Source: Actinocatenispora thailandica
Lineage (GTDB): Bacteria; Actinomycetota; Actinomycetes; Mycobacteriales; Micromonosporaceae
Assembly: GCF_016865425.1 (NCBI RefSeq)
Contig: NZ_AP023355.1
Location: forward strand, 1,672,198 to 1,736,197
Length of the DNA: 64,000 nucleotides
Direction of reading: 5' to 3'
Positions 52,208-60,679 of this stretch are shown piece by piece (the first letter of the stretch is position 1; each line of letters opens with the position of its first letter). The notes below the pieces were generated by a model. The model searched no databases, had not been told where the DNA came from, and was given only the letters and a program-made list of their open reading frames with translations. Position numbers and translations under genes: made by a program.

Positions 52208-52518
52208 GTGTCGCCACGATCGCCGGGCACCAACTGCACGTCGACGGCGAGGGTTTCCTCACCGAGTACGACGAGTGGGACGAGGCGCTCGCCGACGAAC
52301 TCGCCGCGCGGATCGGCATCACCCTCACCGACCGGCACCGGGCCGCGATCCGGTTCCTGCGCAACGACTTCCCGGCCCGGGGCGAGACCGCGACGCTGCG
52401 GCGGGTCGCGGTGGTCGGCGGAATCCCGGTCAAGGAACTGTTCGAGCTGTTCGGCGCCAAGCCGGCGAAGAAGATGGCGTACATCGCGGGGCTGCCCAAG
52501 CCGCGCGGCTGCGTCTGA
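52204..52518 (+). CDS. DsrC/TusE-family sulfur-carrier protein with a single C-terminal cysteine
   Basis: 104 residues covering the whole DsrC/TusE fold: VDGEGFLTEYDEWDEALADE, LTDRHRAAIRFLRNDF and the C-terminal arm YIAGLPKPRGCV. The penultimate Cys103 is the conserved CysA. The position of the second cysteine (CysB, 11 residues earlier) is Ala92, so it cannot form the intramolecular trisulfide bridge of true DsrC and resembles TusE-like carriers. It is translationally coupled to the SQR gene and followed 17 bases later by the DsrE-like gene. Confidence 0.9.
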   Translation: MSVATIAGHQLHVDGEGFLTEYDEWDEALADELAARIGITLTDRHRAAIRFLRNDFPARGETATLRRVAVVGGIPVKELFELFGAKPAKKMAYIAGLPKPRGCV

Positions 52519-52535
52519 CCGCACAGGAGACGACG

Positions 52536-53048
52536 ATGTCCACAGTAGACACCCAGGAAGCGCCGGTACCGGACTTCGGCGGCGCCGCACCGGGACGCAG
52601 CCTCGCCATCATCTGTTCCAAGGGCAACCTGGACATGGCGTACCCGGGACTGGTACTGGCCAACGCCGCGCTCGGCGAGGGCGTGCCGACCCAGATGTTC
52701 TTCACCTTCTGGGGCTTCGACCTGATCACCAAGTCCCGGATGCGGGACCTGAAGTTCACCATGCTGGGCAACACCGCCACGCACCTGCCGCAGGGACTCG
52801 GCGGCCTGCCCGGGATGACCGCGCTGGCCACCCACCGGATGCGCCAGCAGATCGCCGAGATCGGCGTGCCGGACGTGCCGGAGTTCCTGGACCAGATCGT
52901 CGATTCGGGCGGTCACCTGTGGGCGTGCCGGATGTCCGCCGACATGATGCACGTCGACGAGAACGACCTGTACGAGCCGGTCGAGGGCATCATCTCGGCC
53001 GCCGACTTCATCGAGAAGACCGACGGCGCCCAGCTCCTGTTCATCTGA
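52536..53048 (+). CDS. DsrE/F-like (DsrE2-type) sulfurtransferase
   Basis: 170 residues with GRSLAIICSKGNLDMAYPGL at the N-terminus and a C-terminal WACRMSADMMHVDENDL. Cys27 and Cys131 are the likely persulfide-carrying residues, and the ACxMS...M pattern is typical of DsrE2-like proteins. The ATG at 52536 follows CAGGAGA. The SQR-DsrC-DsrE order suggests sulfane sulfur made by SQR is passed between these small carriers. No sulfur oxygenase or Dsr/Hdr complex is in the window, so the final acceptor is unknown. Confidence 0.87.
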   Translation: MSTVDTQEAPVPDFGGAAPGRSLAIICSKGNLDMAYPGLVLANAALGEGVPTQMFFTFWGFDLITKSRMRDLKFTMLGNTATHLPQGLGGLPGMTALATHRMRQQIAEIGVPDVPEFLDQIVDSGGHLWACRMSADMMHVDENDLYEPVEGIISAADFIEKTDGAQLLFI

Positions 53049-53128
53049 GCCGACCCGGTGGCGGGTGCAGGCAGGACCGGGCCGATCCGGCGGGTGTCGA
53101 CCACGAACGCGGGCGGTCCGGTCGGGTT

Positions 53129-55870
53129 TCAGCCGTCGCGCCCGCCGGACGGCTCCGCCGGGCGGCGCCGTTGCCGCCAGCGGAACGTCTCGTCGGCGGC
53201 CCAGACCAGCAGCGGGAAGCCGGGCAGCAGGGCGAGTGCCCAGGTCGGCGGCAGCGCGGTGCCGAACACCGACCGGATCCCCGGCACCAGGCACAGCGCG
53301 GCGGCGAACGCCACCTCGAACGCGATGCCCCACAGCAGGAGCCGGTTGGTGGTGAGCCCGATCGCGCGCAGCGACACCCGGTCGGTACGGGCGGCGAAGG
53401 CGGTACCGATCTGGCAGGCCACGATGCCGAGGAAGGTCATCGTGGTGGCCTGCAGGTACCCGTGGTGCAGCGGGGTGCTCGCCGACACGTCGGCGCCGGG
53501 GCGCCATCCGCTGTGCCACAGCACGAGGAAGAACCCGGCGGTGACGAGCACTGCGGACACGGCGCCGAGCAACGCCCACGCCCGGGCGAGCAGCGGGCCG
53601 GTGATGATGCCCGATCGCCGGGTCCGGGGCGGCTGGTGCATGATGCCCGGCTCGGCGGGCTCCCGGCCCAGCGCCAGCGCCGGAAGGGTCTCGGTACCCA
53701 GATCGATGGCGAGGATCTGCAACACCGTCAGCGGCAGCGGGATCGCGCCACCGGACAGCGCGTAGAGCAGGAACGGGACGACCTCGGGTACCGCATGGGC
53801 GAAGATGTACAGGATGAACTTGCGGACGTTGGCATAGACCCGGCGTCCGGCGGTGACGGCGGCGACGATGGTCGCGAAGTTGTCGTCGGTCAACACCAGC
53901 ACCGCCGCTTCACGGGCGACGTCGGTACCGGAACGGCCCATCGCGACCCCGATGTCGGCGTGCCGCAGGGCCGGTGCGTCGTTGACACCGTCGCCGGTCA
54001 TCGCCACGACGTGACCGAGGTCGCGGAAGCCGTCGGCGATGCGCAGCTTGGCCTCCGGCGAGGTCCGGGCGAACACCAGGTTCTCGCTCCTGGTCAGCAG
54101 CCGGGCCAGGTCGGGCTCGGGCATCGCGGCCAGCTGCCCGCCGGTCAGGACGGGGGTGGCCGCGTCGGCGATGCCGACCTGCCGGGCGATCGTCCGGGCG
54201 GTCCCGGGATGGTCCCCGGTGACCATCACGATCCGGATACCGGCGGTACGGCAGGCGGCCACGGCAGCGGCGGCCTCGGGTCGCGGCGGGTCGATCATGG
54301 CGATCAGGCCGAGGAAGCACAGCCCGGTCTCGACGTCGCGGCGCTCGCTCGGAACCTGCCGAACGGTGCCGCAGGCGCCGGCGATCAGCCGGTGCCCGGC
54401 GGCGGTGTACCGGTCGATGGCGGCGGTGACCTGCTGCCGGACGTCGGCGGTCAGCTCGACGGCCGCCCCGGTCGCGGTCATGATCCGGGTGCTGTGCGCC
54501 AGCACGTCCTCGGGCGCCCCCTTGGTGTGCACCTGGCGGGTGCCGGCCTGCTCGTCCACCGTGGACATCAGCCGGATGGACGGGTCGAACGGGTAGACGC
54601 GTCGCTGGTCGTGTTGGCGGCCGGTGGGATCGGTGTCGATGCCGAGCTGGTTCGCCGCGGCCACCAGGGCGACCTCGGTCGGGTCGCCGTACTCCCGGCC
54701 CTGCGCGTCGATCGAGGCGGTGTTGCACGACCACACCGTCTCGGCGAGCAGCCGGCAGACCGGCGCCGGCCGGTCCGGGGCCGGTCGCAGCGGAGTCTCG
54801 CCGGCGAGCGTCCACACGGCGACCGCGGTCAGCTTGTTGCGGGTCAGGGTGCCGGTCTTGTCGGTGCAGATCACCGACGTGGATCCGAGCGTCTCGACCG
54901 AGCTGAGGCGTTTGACCACGGCGCCGAGGCGGGCGAGTTCCCGGACCCCGACGGCGAGCGCCAGGGTGATGGTGGGCAGCAGCCCTTCGGGGACGTTGGC
55001 CACCAGCAGCCCGATCGCGAAGTTCGCGGCGTCCGGCAGCGACATCCCGGCGGCGAAGATCCCGATCGGGAAGAACAGCAGCCCGATCCCGACGGCGACA
55101 GCGGCGATCAGCCAGGCGACCCGCTTGACCTGCCGTTCCAGCGGGCTCTGGTCGCGGTGCAGCCGACCGGTCAGCGACGCGATGCGGCCGATCTCGGTGG
55201 ACATGCCGGTCGCGTAGACCATCGCACGGGCCGACCCCTGGGTACAGATCGAACCGGAGAACAGCAGGTCGCGGGCATCGAGGAGCTCGCCGGTGGTGTC
55301 GACCAGGGTGGCGGCGCGGGCGACCGGCAGCGACTCGCCGGTCAGTGCCGAGAGGTCGACTTCGACCTCGCCGTCCAGCAGCCGCGCGTCGGCCGAGATG
55401 CGTTCACCCTCGGCGGCGATCATGACGTCGCCGGGGACCAGCTCGGCCGCCGGAACGCTGGTCTGCTGCCCGTCGCGAAGCACGCTGGCGTGCTGCGGCA
55501 GGTATCCGGCGAGCGCGGCCACCGCTCGCTCCGCGCGATGCTCCTGAACGAAGGCGAGTACCGCGTTGAGGATGATCACCGCCACGATGGCGGCGGTGAG
55601 TACCAGCGTGCGGTCGGCGGCGGCCAGCGCCGCGGCGAGCCACAGCAGCAGCGCCAGCGGGTGGGTGAACTGCGCGGCGAGGTCGCGCACCCAGTGCCGG
55701 CTGCTCTGCTGGCGCAGCGTGTTTGGCCCGTAGCGGGTCAGCCGGCGCGCGGCTTCCCGGCTGGTCAGGCCCCGGGGTGAGGAACGCAGATGGCGCTGCA
55801 GCAGGGCGACGGCCTCGCGCGGATCGGTACGGCTCGATTCGACCTCGGCCGGCGCCGCGGGTACGGACAT
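53129..55870 (-). CDS. P-type cation ATPase (P2-type, CtpF-like)
   Basis: 913 residues. Actuator domain TGES at 177-180, phosphorylation site Asp337 in [22 protein letters not shown], and hinge [20 protein letters not shown]. Helix 4 reads [15 protein letters not shown] with PEGL as in the Ca2+/Na+-K+ group rather than the CPC of heavy-metal pumps. The size, class and neighbours match mycobacterial CtpF, a DosR-regulon member implicated in calcium efflux. Ten membrane segments expected. The ATG at 55868-55870 is 32 bases from a strong inverted repeat. Convergent with the DsrE gene. Confidence 0.93.
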   Translation of the reverse strand: MSVPAAPAEVESSRTDPREAVALLQRHLRSSPRGLTSREAARRLTRYGPNTLRQQSSRHWVRDLAAQFTHPLALLLWLAAALAAADRTLVLTAAIVAVIILNAVLAFVQEHRAERAVAALAGYLPQHASVLRDGQQTSVPAAELVPGDVMIAAEGERISADARLLDGEVEVDLSALTGESLPVARAATLVDTTGELLDARDLLFSGSICTQGSARAMVYATGMSTEIGRIASLTGRLHRDQSPLERQVKRVAWLIAAVAVGIGLLFFPIGIFAAGMSLPDAANFAIGLLVANVPEGLLPTITLALAVGVRELARLGAVVKRLSSVETLGSTSVICTDKTGTLTRNKLTAVAVWTLAGETPLRPAPDRPAPVCRLLAETVWSCNTASIDAQGREYGDPTEVALVAAANQLGIDTDPTGRQHDQRRVYPFDPSIRLMSTVDEQAGTRQVHTKGAPEDVLAHSTRIMTATGAAVELTADVRQQVTAAIDRYTAAGHRLIAGACGTVRQVPSERRDVETGLCFLGLIAMIDPPRPEAAAAVAACRTAGIRIVMVTGDHPGTARTIARQVGIADAATPVLTGGQLAAMPEPDLARLLTRSENLVFARTSPEAKLRIADGFRDLGHVVAMTGDGVNDAPALRHADIGVAMGRSGTDVAREAAVLVLTDDNFATIVAAVTAGRRVYANVRKFILYIFAHAVPEVVPFLLYALSGGAIPLPLTVLQILAIDLGTETLPALALGREPAEPGIMHQPPRTRRSGIITGPLLARAWALLGAVSAVLVTAGFFLVLWHSGWRPGADVSASTPLHHGYLQATTMTFLGIVACQIGTAFAARTDRVSLRAIGLTTNRLLLWGIAFEVAFAAALCLVPGIRSVFGTALPPTWALALLPGFPLLVWAADETFRWRQRRRPAEPSGGRDG

Positions 55871-56178
55871 ATGCCCAGGATCGGCCCACTGCCGTACCGG
55901 TGTGATGGGTCGTCCGGCCCATCACCGTCGGGCATCCGGTACCGGCGGCAGGCGGCGCCGGTATCCGCGGCAGGCGGTCGGGGGATCCGAACGGAGGCGG
56001 TCCGGTGCCGCGGCGGCCGGGCCGGTCGGCTCGGTCGGGGCGGCCCTGATGGCCCTGCCGGTAACCGGCGTGGTGCCCGATCCTCGGGGGTGTTCGCCCC
56101 ATCGGTACGCGCCGCCCGGTTCGGCACCGCCGCGGCGGATCGGGCCGGACCGAGTCGATCGCGGCGGGAGGAGTTGGC
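55871..56178. other. Divergent spacer between P-type ATPase and GH65 genes
   Basis: 308 bases without a gene. It holds the inverted repeat at 55902-55925 and, beside it, a 20-base element repeated with period 22 (55936-55955 and 55958-55977, two mismatches). Confidence 0.45.
55902..55925. promoter_or_regulatory. Inverted repeat GTGATGGG-N8-CCCATCAC with a DevR-like core
   Basis: Perfect 8-bp arms; the inner part GGGTCGTCCGGCCC (55907-55920) fits GGGNC-N4-GNCCC. It is 31 bases upstream of the ATPase start codon on its promoter side and also faces the GH65 gene. This is the best candidate operator for the block; the identity of the binder is inferred from gene content only. Confidence 0.5.
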
Positions 56179-58556
56179 ATGGCCGACCCGTGGCGGTTGA
56201 GCTACGACCGGTTCCGGCCCGACGAGGAGCGCCTCCGGGAGGCGCTGTGCACCCTGGGCAACGGGTACCTCGCGACCCGGGGCGCGGCCCCCGAGCCCGG
56301 CTCCGGCGGGTACCGGGGGAGCTACCTCGCCGGCTGCTACGACCGGCTCACCAGCACCGTGGCCGGGTCGCGGACCGCCGACGAGAGCATGGTCAACGTC
56401 ACCGACTGGCTGCCCTGGAGCTACTCGGTGGACGGCGGCGGGTGGTTCGACCTGTCCGAGGTGACGATCCTGTCCTACCGGCAGGAGCTGGACCTGCGAT
56501 GCGGCGTGCTGACCCGGCAGCTGCGCTACCGCGACACGGCAGGCCGCACGTCCACGGTGGTCCAGCGCCGCCTGGTGGACATGGCCGACCCGCACCGGGC
56601 GGCCTCGTCGGTGACCCTGCACGCGGAGGACTGGTCGGGCGCGGTGCGGCTGCGCAGCGGGCTGGACGCGTCGGTGACCAACTCCGGCGTCGACCGGTAC
56701 GCCGAGCTTGCCGGCCGGCACCTGCGGGTGCTGTCCCTGGCGGCCGACGAGGACGGCGTGCTGGTCGCCGACACCGCGACCGTCCAGTCCCAGGTGCGTG
56801 TCGTGACGGCGGCAACGCACGAACTGCTGGGTGCGCCGGTCGACCGGTGGCGCGCGGTGCGCGACGGGGACCGGATCTGGTGGCAGGTCGACACCGACCT
56901 CGCCGCGGGCGGCGAGCTGACCGTGGACAAGACCGTCACCTACTTCACCTCCCGGGACCGCGCGATCTGCGAGCCGCGGGAGGCGGCGACCGGGGCGGCC
57001 CGGCGCGCCGGCGGTTTCGACGCGATGCTGCCGGGGCACGTGCTCGCGTGGCGCCAGCTGTGGGACGGCATCCGGACGACGTTCGGCGGCCCGCCGGAGC
57101 GGCTCCGGGCGGTCCGGCTGCACACGTTCCACCTGCTGCAGACGCTGTCACCGCACACGGCCGACCTGGACGTCGGGGTACCGGCGCGCGGACTGTCCGG
57201 CGAGGCGTACCGGGGCCACGTGTTCTGGGACGAGCTGTTCGTCGTTCCGACCTTGACGGCCTGGTTGCCGGAGGTGGCCCGCGCCGTGTTGCAGTACCGG
57301 TACCGGCGCCTGCCGGCGGCGCGCACCGCGGCGGCCGGGGCCGGGCACGTCGGTGCGATGTTCCCGTGGCAGTCCGGCAGCGACGGCCGGGAGCAGAGCC
57401 CCACCACCCACCTGAACCCGCGGTCCGGACGCTGGGTGGACGACCACAGCCACCTGGCGCACCACGTCGGGCTCGCGGTGGCCTTCAACGTGTGGCAGTA
57501 CCACCGGGCCACCGGCGATCGCGAGTTCCTGTACCGGCAGGGGGCGGAGATCCTGGTCGAGGTGGCCCGGTTCTTCGCCAGCCTGGCGCGCTACGACCGC
57601 TCCCAGGACCGTTACGTCATCCGCGGCGTCGTCGGACCCGACGAGTTCCACACCCGGTACCCGGGCAGCGACCGTCCCGGCATCGACAACAACACCTACA
57701 CCAACGTGATGACCGCGTGGGTGCTCCGCCGCGCCGGCGACCTGCTGGCCGAGCTGCCGGAGGCGCCGCGCATCGAGCTGTCCGAGCGGCTGGGGCTGGG
57801 TACCCACGAACCGTCCCGCTGGGAGCAGGTGATGCGGCGGCTGGCGGTACCGATGCTGGACAACGGGCTGCTCGCCCAGTTCGAGGGCTACCAGGACCTC
57901 GCGGAGCTGGACTGGGCCGACTACCGCACCCGGTACGGCAACATCCAGCGACTGGACCGCATCCTGGAGGCGGAGGGCGGGACGTCAACTGCTACCGGGC
58001 GTCGAAGCAGGCCGACGTGCTGATGCTGCTGCACCTGCTGCCGGCCGGCGAGTTCGCCGAAGTGCTGGCCCAACTGGGCTGCCCGTTTCGCGTCGCGGAC
58101 CTCCCGCACCTGATCGACTACTACCTCGCCCGGACCTCGCACGGCTCGACGCTCAGCGCGCTGGTGCACGCCTGGGTCCTGGCCCGCGCGCACCGGCACC
58201 AGGCCGAGCACTACCTCGACCAGGTGCTGTCGGCCGACACCGCGGACATCCAGGGCGGAACGACGGCAGAAGGCATCCATCTGGGCGCGATGGCCGGCAG
58301 CGTCGACCTGGTCCGCCGCTGCTTCGCCGGTATCGAGGTGCACGACGACGCGCTGCTGGTCGAACCGCGCTGGCCGGCCGAACTGGGCACCCTGGAGCTG
58401 CGGCAGCGGTACCAGGGCCACTCGTTGGCGGTGTCCATCCGCCACGACCAACTCACCATCAGCTCCCGGCCCGGCCGGCAGCACCCGATCGTGGTCCGCC
58501 ACCGCGGCGCCGACCACCTGCTGGCACCCGCCGACACGCTGCGGCTCACCCTTTAG
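56179..58556 (+). CDS. GH65 disaccharide phosphorylase (trehalose/maltose type), frameshifted
   Basis: About 792 residues when one base is restored. The N-terminal GH65 domain has WRLSYDRFRPDEERLREALC and GNGYLATRG; the (alpha/alpha)6 barrel has GHVFWDELFVVPTL and the general acid Glu in VVGPDEFHTRYPG; NNTYTNVM follows. The first frame ends early at 58023 after EAEGGTSTATG. From the GGG at 57979-57981 the next frame continues correctly with VNCYRASKQADVLMLLHLL, phosphate-binding HGSTLSALVHAWVLA and the C-terminal beta domain to 58556. It cleaves a disaccharide with phosphate; the exact sugar is unresolved. The ATG at 56179 follows GGGAGGAG. Confidence 0.9.
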
Positions 58557-58656
58557 CCCCGCCGCCGGCGGTCCCTGGGGTCCCGCTCCGGCCCGGCCGT
58601 TCGGCACTGTGCCGGCCGAACCGGGTGGCCGAGGCTACCGGTGGGAGGGGGAACCG

Positions 58657-58968
58657 ATGCCATCGCAGGTTCGAGAATCAGCACGGTTGAGCGGGATCCG
58701 TCGCCAGGTGATGACGATCGTCGGCGACGTGCTCCGCGAGTACGGCATGCGGCCGGCACACCGGGTCGAGATCGAGGAGCGGGGCGGTGGGGTGCGGGTA
58801 CGCATCGCCTGTGCCCAGCGGGTACCGCAGTACGTCGGCGACCGGATCAAGACCACCGTCGCGCACCAACTGGCGCTCGACCGGGATCCGTCGGCCACCA
58901 TCCTGGTGGCGGTCGTCGCCGACCGAACGCTTCGGGCGGCCGGTCGGCCCGGCGGCGAACAGCACTGA
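58657..58968 (+). CDS. Small conserved-looking protein, function unknown
   Basis: 103 residues, soluble. It reads MPSQVRESARLSGIRRQVMT..., then VEIEERGGGVRVRIACAQRV and TILVAVVADRTLRAA, a helix-strand-strand-helix-strand pattern reminiscent of small alpha/beta stress proteins. No family recognised. The ATG at 58657 has a strong GGGAGGGGG site. It lies between the GH65 and alcohol dehydrogenase genes, in the same direction as both. Confidence 0.65.
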   Translation: MPSQVRESARLSGIRRQVMTIVGDVLREYGMRPAHRVEIEERGGGVRVRIACAQRVPQYVGDRIKTTVAHQLALDRDPSATILVAVVADRTLRAAGRPGGEQH

Positions 58969-59201
58969 CCAGCACCGGTACCGGATCGGTGTCCAGAGGG
59001 GCCGGTGGGATCGCCGCCGCGAACCGCGGTACGGGGATGGAGTGCCTGCCGCCGGGAGGCGTTCGGCACTGCCCGGTGGCACCGCACCGGGACGAGCCTG
59101 GCAGCAGACCAACCGGAACGGCTGGGCGAGGCGCCCGATCGCGGGCGTCGCGGAGCCTTCATCGACGAGGTCGATGCCACGGCGATGGCAAGGGGGAGGA
59201 C

Positions 59202-60230
59202 ATGAAGGCGTTGGTGTACCAGGGGAACGGGGACAAGTCGTGGACGACGGTGCCGGACCCGGGGATCGAGGACGACCGTGATGTCGTGGTCCGGGTGGAC
59301 GCGGTGACGATCTGCGGCACCGACCTGCACATCCTCGGCGGTGACGTACCCGAGGTGAAACCCGGACGGATACTCGGACACGAGGCGGTCGGTACGGTCG
59401 TCGCCGCCGGCACGTCGGCCGGGCGGGCCGTCGGCGATCGCGTGTTGGTGTCGTGCATCTCCGGCTGCGGCCGGTGCCCGGCCTGCCGGTTCGGTCACTA
59501 CGGGCAGTGCCGCAACGGCGGCGGCTGGATCCTGGGCCATCTCATCGACGGAGTCCAGGCCGAGTACGCCCGTGTCCCGTTCGCCGATCTGTCCACCTAC
59601 GTGTTGCCCGACACGATCTCGGACCAGGTGGCCGTGCTGTTCGCCGACATCGTTCCCACCGCCTACGAGGTCGGGGTGCGCAACGGTCGGGTCGAACCCG
59701 GCTCCGTGGTCGCCGTCGTCGGCGCGGGGCCGATCGGCTGGTCGGCGATGCTGTGCGCGCGGCTCTACTCGCCCGCGCAGCTCGTGGCGATCGACCCGGC
59801 ACCGGCCCGGCGCCAGGTGGCACTGCGGGTGGCCAGCACCGCCATCGACCCCGACGAGGCCGCGGCCACGCTCCGCCGGTTCGGTGACGGGCTCGGCGCC
59901 GACGTGGCCATCGAGGCGGTCGGCCGGCCGGAGTCCTTCGAGCTGTGCACCCGGCTGGTACGCCCGGGCGGGCGGGTGGCCAACGTCGGCGTGCACGGTG
60001 CGCCGGCGGCCCTGCACCTGGAGGACCTGTGGATCCGCGACGTCACGATCACCACCGGGCTGGTCGACGGCTGGTCGACGCCGCAGCTGCTGTCGATGTA
60101 CTCCGAAGGGTTGCTGGACCCGTCGGACCTGCTGACGCACCGGTTCGAGCTGGCGGAGATGGCCGACGCCTACGACGTGTTCGCCGATCCGGCCGGCAGC
60201 GGCGCGCTGAAGGTGGTGCTGAACCGGTGA
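59202..60230 (+). CDS. Zinc-dependent alcohol dehydrogenase
   Basis: 342 residues of the medium-chain dehydrogenase family: catalytic zinc ligand region TICGTDLHILGG (Cys38) with GHEAVGTVV (His-Glu), structural zinc lobe SGCGRCPACRFGHYGQCRNG with four cysteines, and the Rossmann motif VVGAGPIGWSAM. The Asp in VAIDPAPARRQV suggests NAD specificity. The ATG at 59202 follows GGGGGAGGA. The stop overlaps the STAS gene start. It may ferment or reoxidise NADH through an alcohol or aldehyde under low oxygen; the substrate is unknown. Confidence 0.92.
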   Translation: MKALVYQGNGDKSWTTVPDPGIEDDRDVVVRVDAVTICGTDLHILGGDVPEVKPGRILGHEAVGTVVAAGTSAGRAVGDRVLVSCISGCGRCPACRFGHYGQCRNGGGWILGHLIDGVQAEYARVPFADLSTYVLPDTISDQVAVLFADIVPTAYEVGVRNGRVEPGSVVAVVGAGPIGWSAMLCARLYSPAQLVAIDPAPARRQVALRVASTAIDPDEAAATLRRFGDGLGADVAIEAVGRPESFELCTRLVRPGGRVANVGVHGAPAALHLEDLWIRDVTITTGLVDGWSTPQLLSMYSEGLLDPSDLLTHRFELAEMADAYDVFADPAGSGALKVVLNR

Positions 60231-60625
60231 GCGGCACGTTCGAGGGCGTCGAACAGCTGCCGCCGGTGCGCGTCCGCCGGACGCCGAGGGGTCTGCTGAT
60301 CGAGTGGGACGGCACGGTCGGCGCCGCATCGCGCGGCCCGGCCCACCAACTGTCCGACCTGTGGCCCCACCGCACCGGCGAGGTGGTCCTGCTCGACCTG
60401 TCCGGGCTGCATCTCGTTACCGCCGACGGTATCGACGGCCTGCTCGGGGCGATCGCCGCGCTGGCGCGCCGCGGTTTCGACGTGCGGCTCTGCGATCCGC
60501 AGCCGTTGGTCCGCACCACGCTGTTCCTGACCGGTGTACCGGCGGGGGTCGCGATCTACGACGACGTGCCCAGCGCGGTCGCCGGACGGATCCGGGACCA
60601 GATCGACGACCGCGCCTACCTGTAG
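60227..60625 (+). CDS. STAS-domain protein (anti-sigma factor antagonist-like)
   Basis: 132 residues. The STAS fold is visible in EVVLLDLSGLHLVTADGIDG, where the phospho-acceptor Ser/Thr region is LHLVTADG, followed by GAIAALARRGFDVRLCDPQP. GTG at 60227 overlaps the ADH stop (GTGA), so it is translationally coupled to the dehydrogenase. A STAS protein here could link this operon to a stress sigma pathway, with the SpoIIE-type phosphatase at 37 kb as one possible partner. That link is speculative. Confidence 0.8.
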   Translation: MSGTFEGVEQLPPVRVRRTPRGLLIEWDGTVGAASRGPAHQLSDLWPHRTGEVVLLDLSGLHLVTADGIDGLLGAIAALARRGFDVRLCDPQPLVRTTLFLTGVPAGVAIYDDVPSAVAGRIRDQIDDRAYL

Positions 60626-60679
60626 GCGCGGCGGATCCCGGTCCGGTCACTCGACCGTAATCGTGTGCAGGAGGCGACA

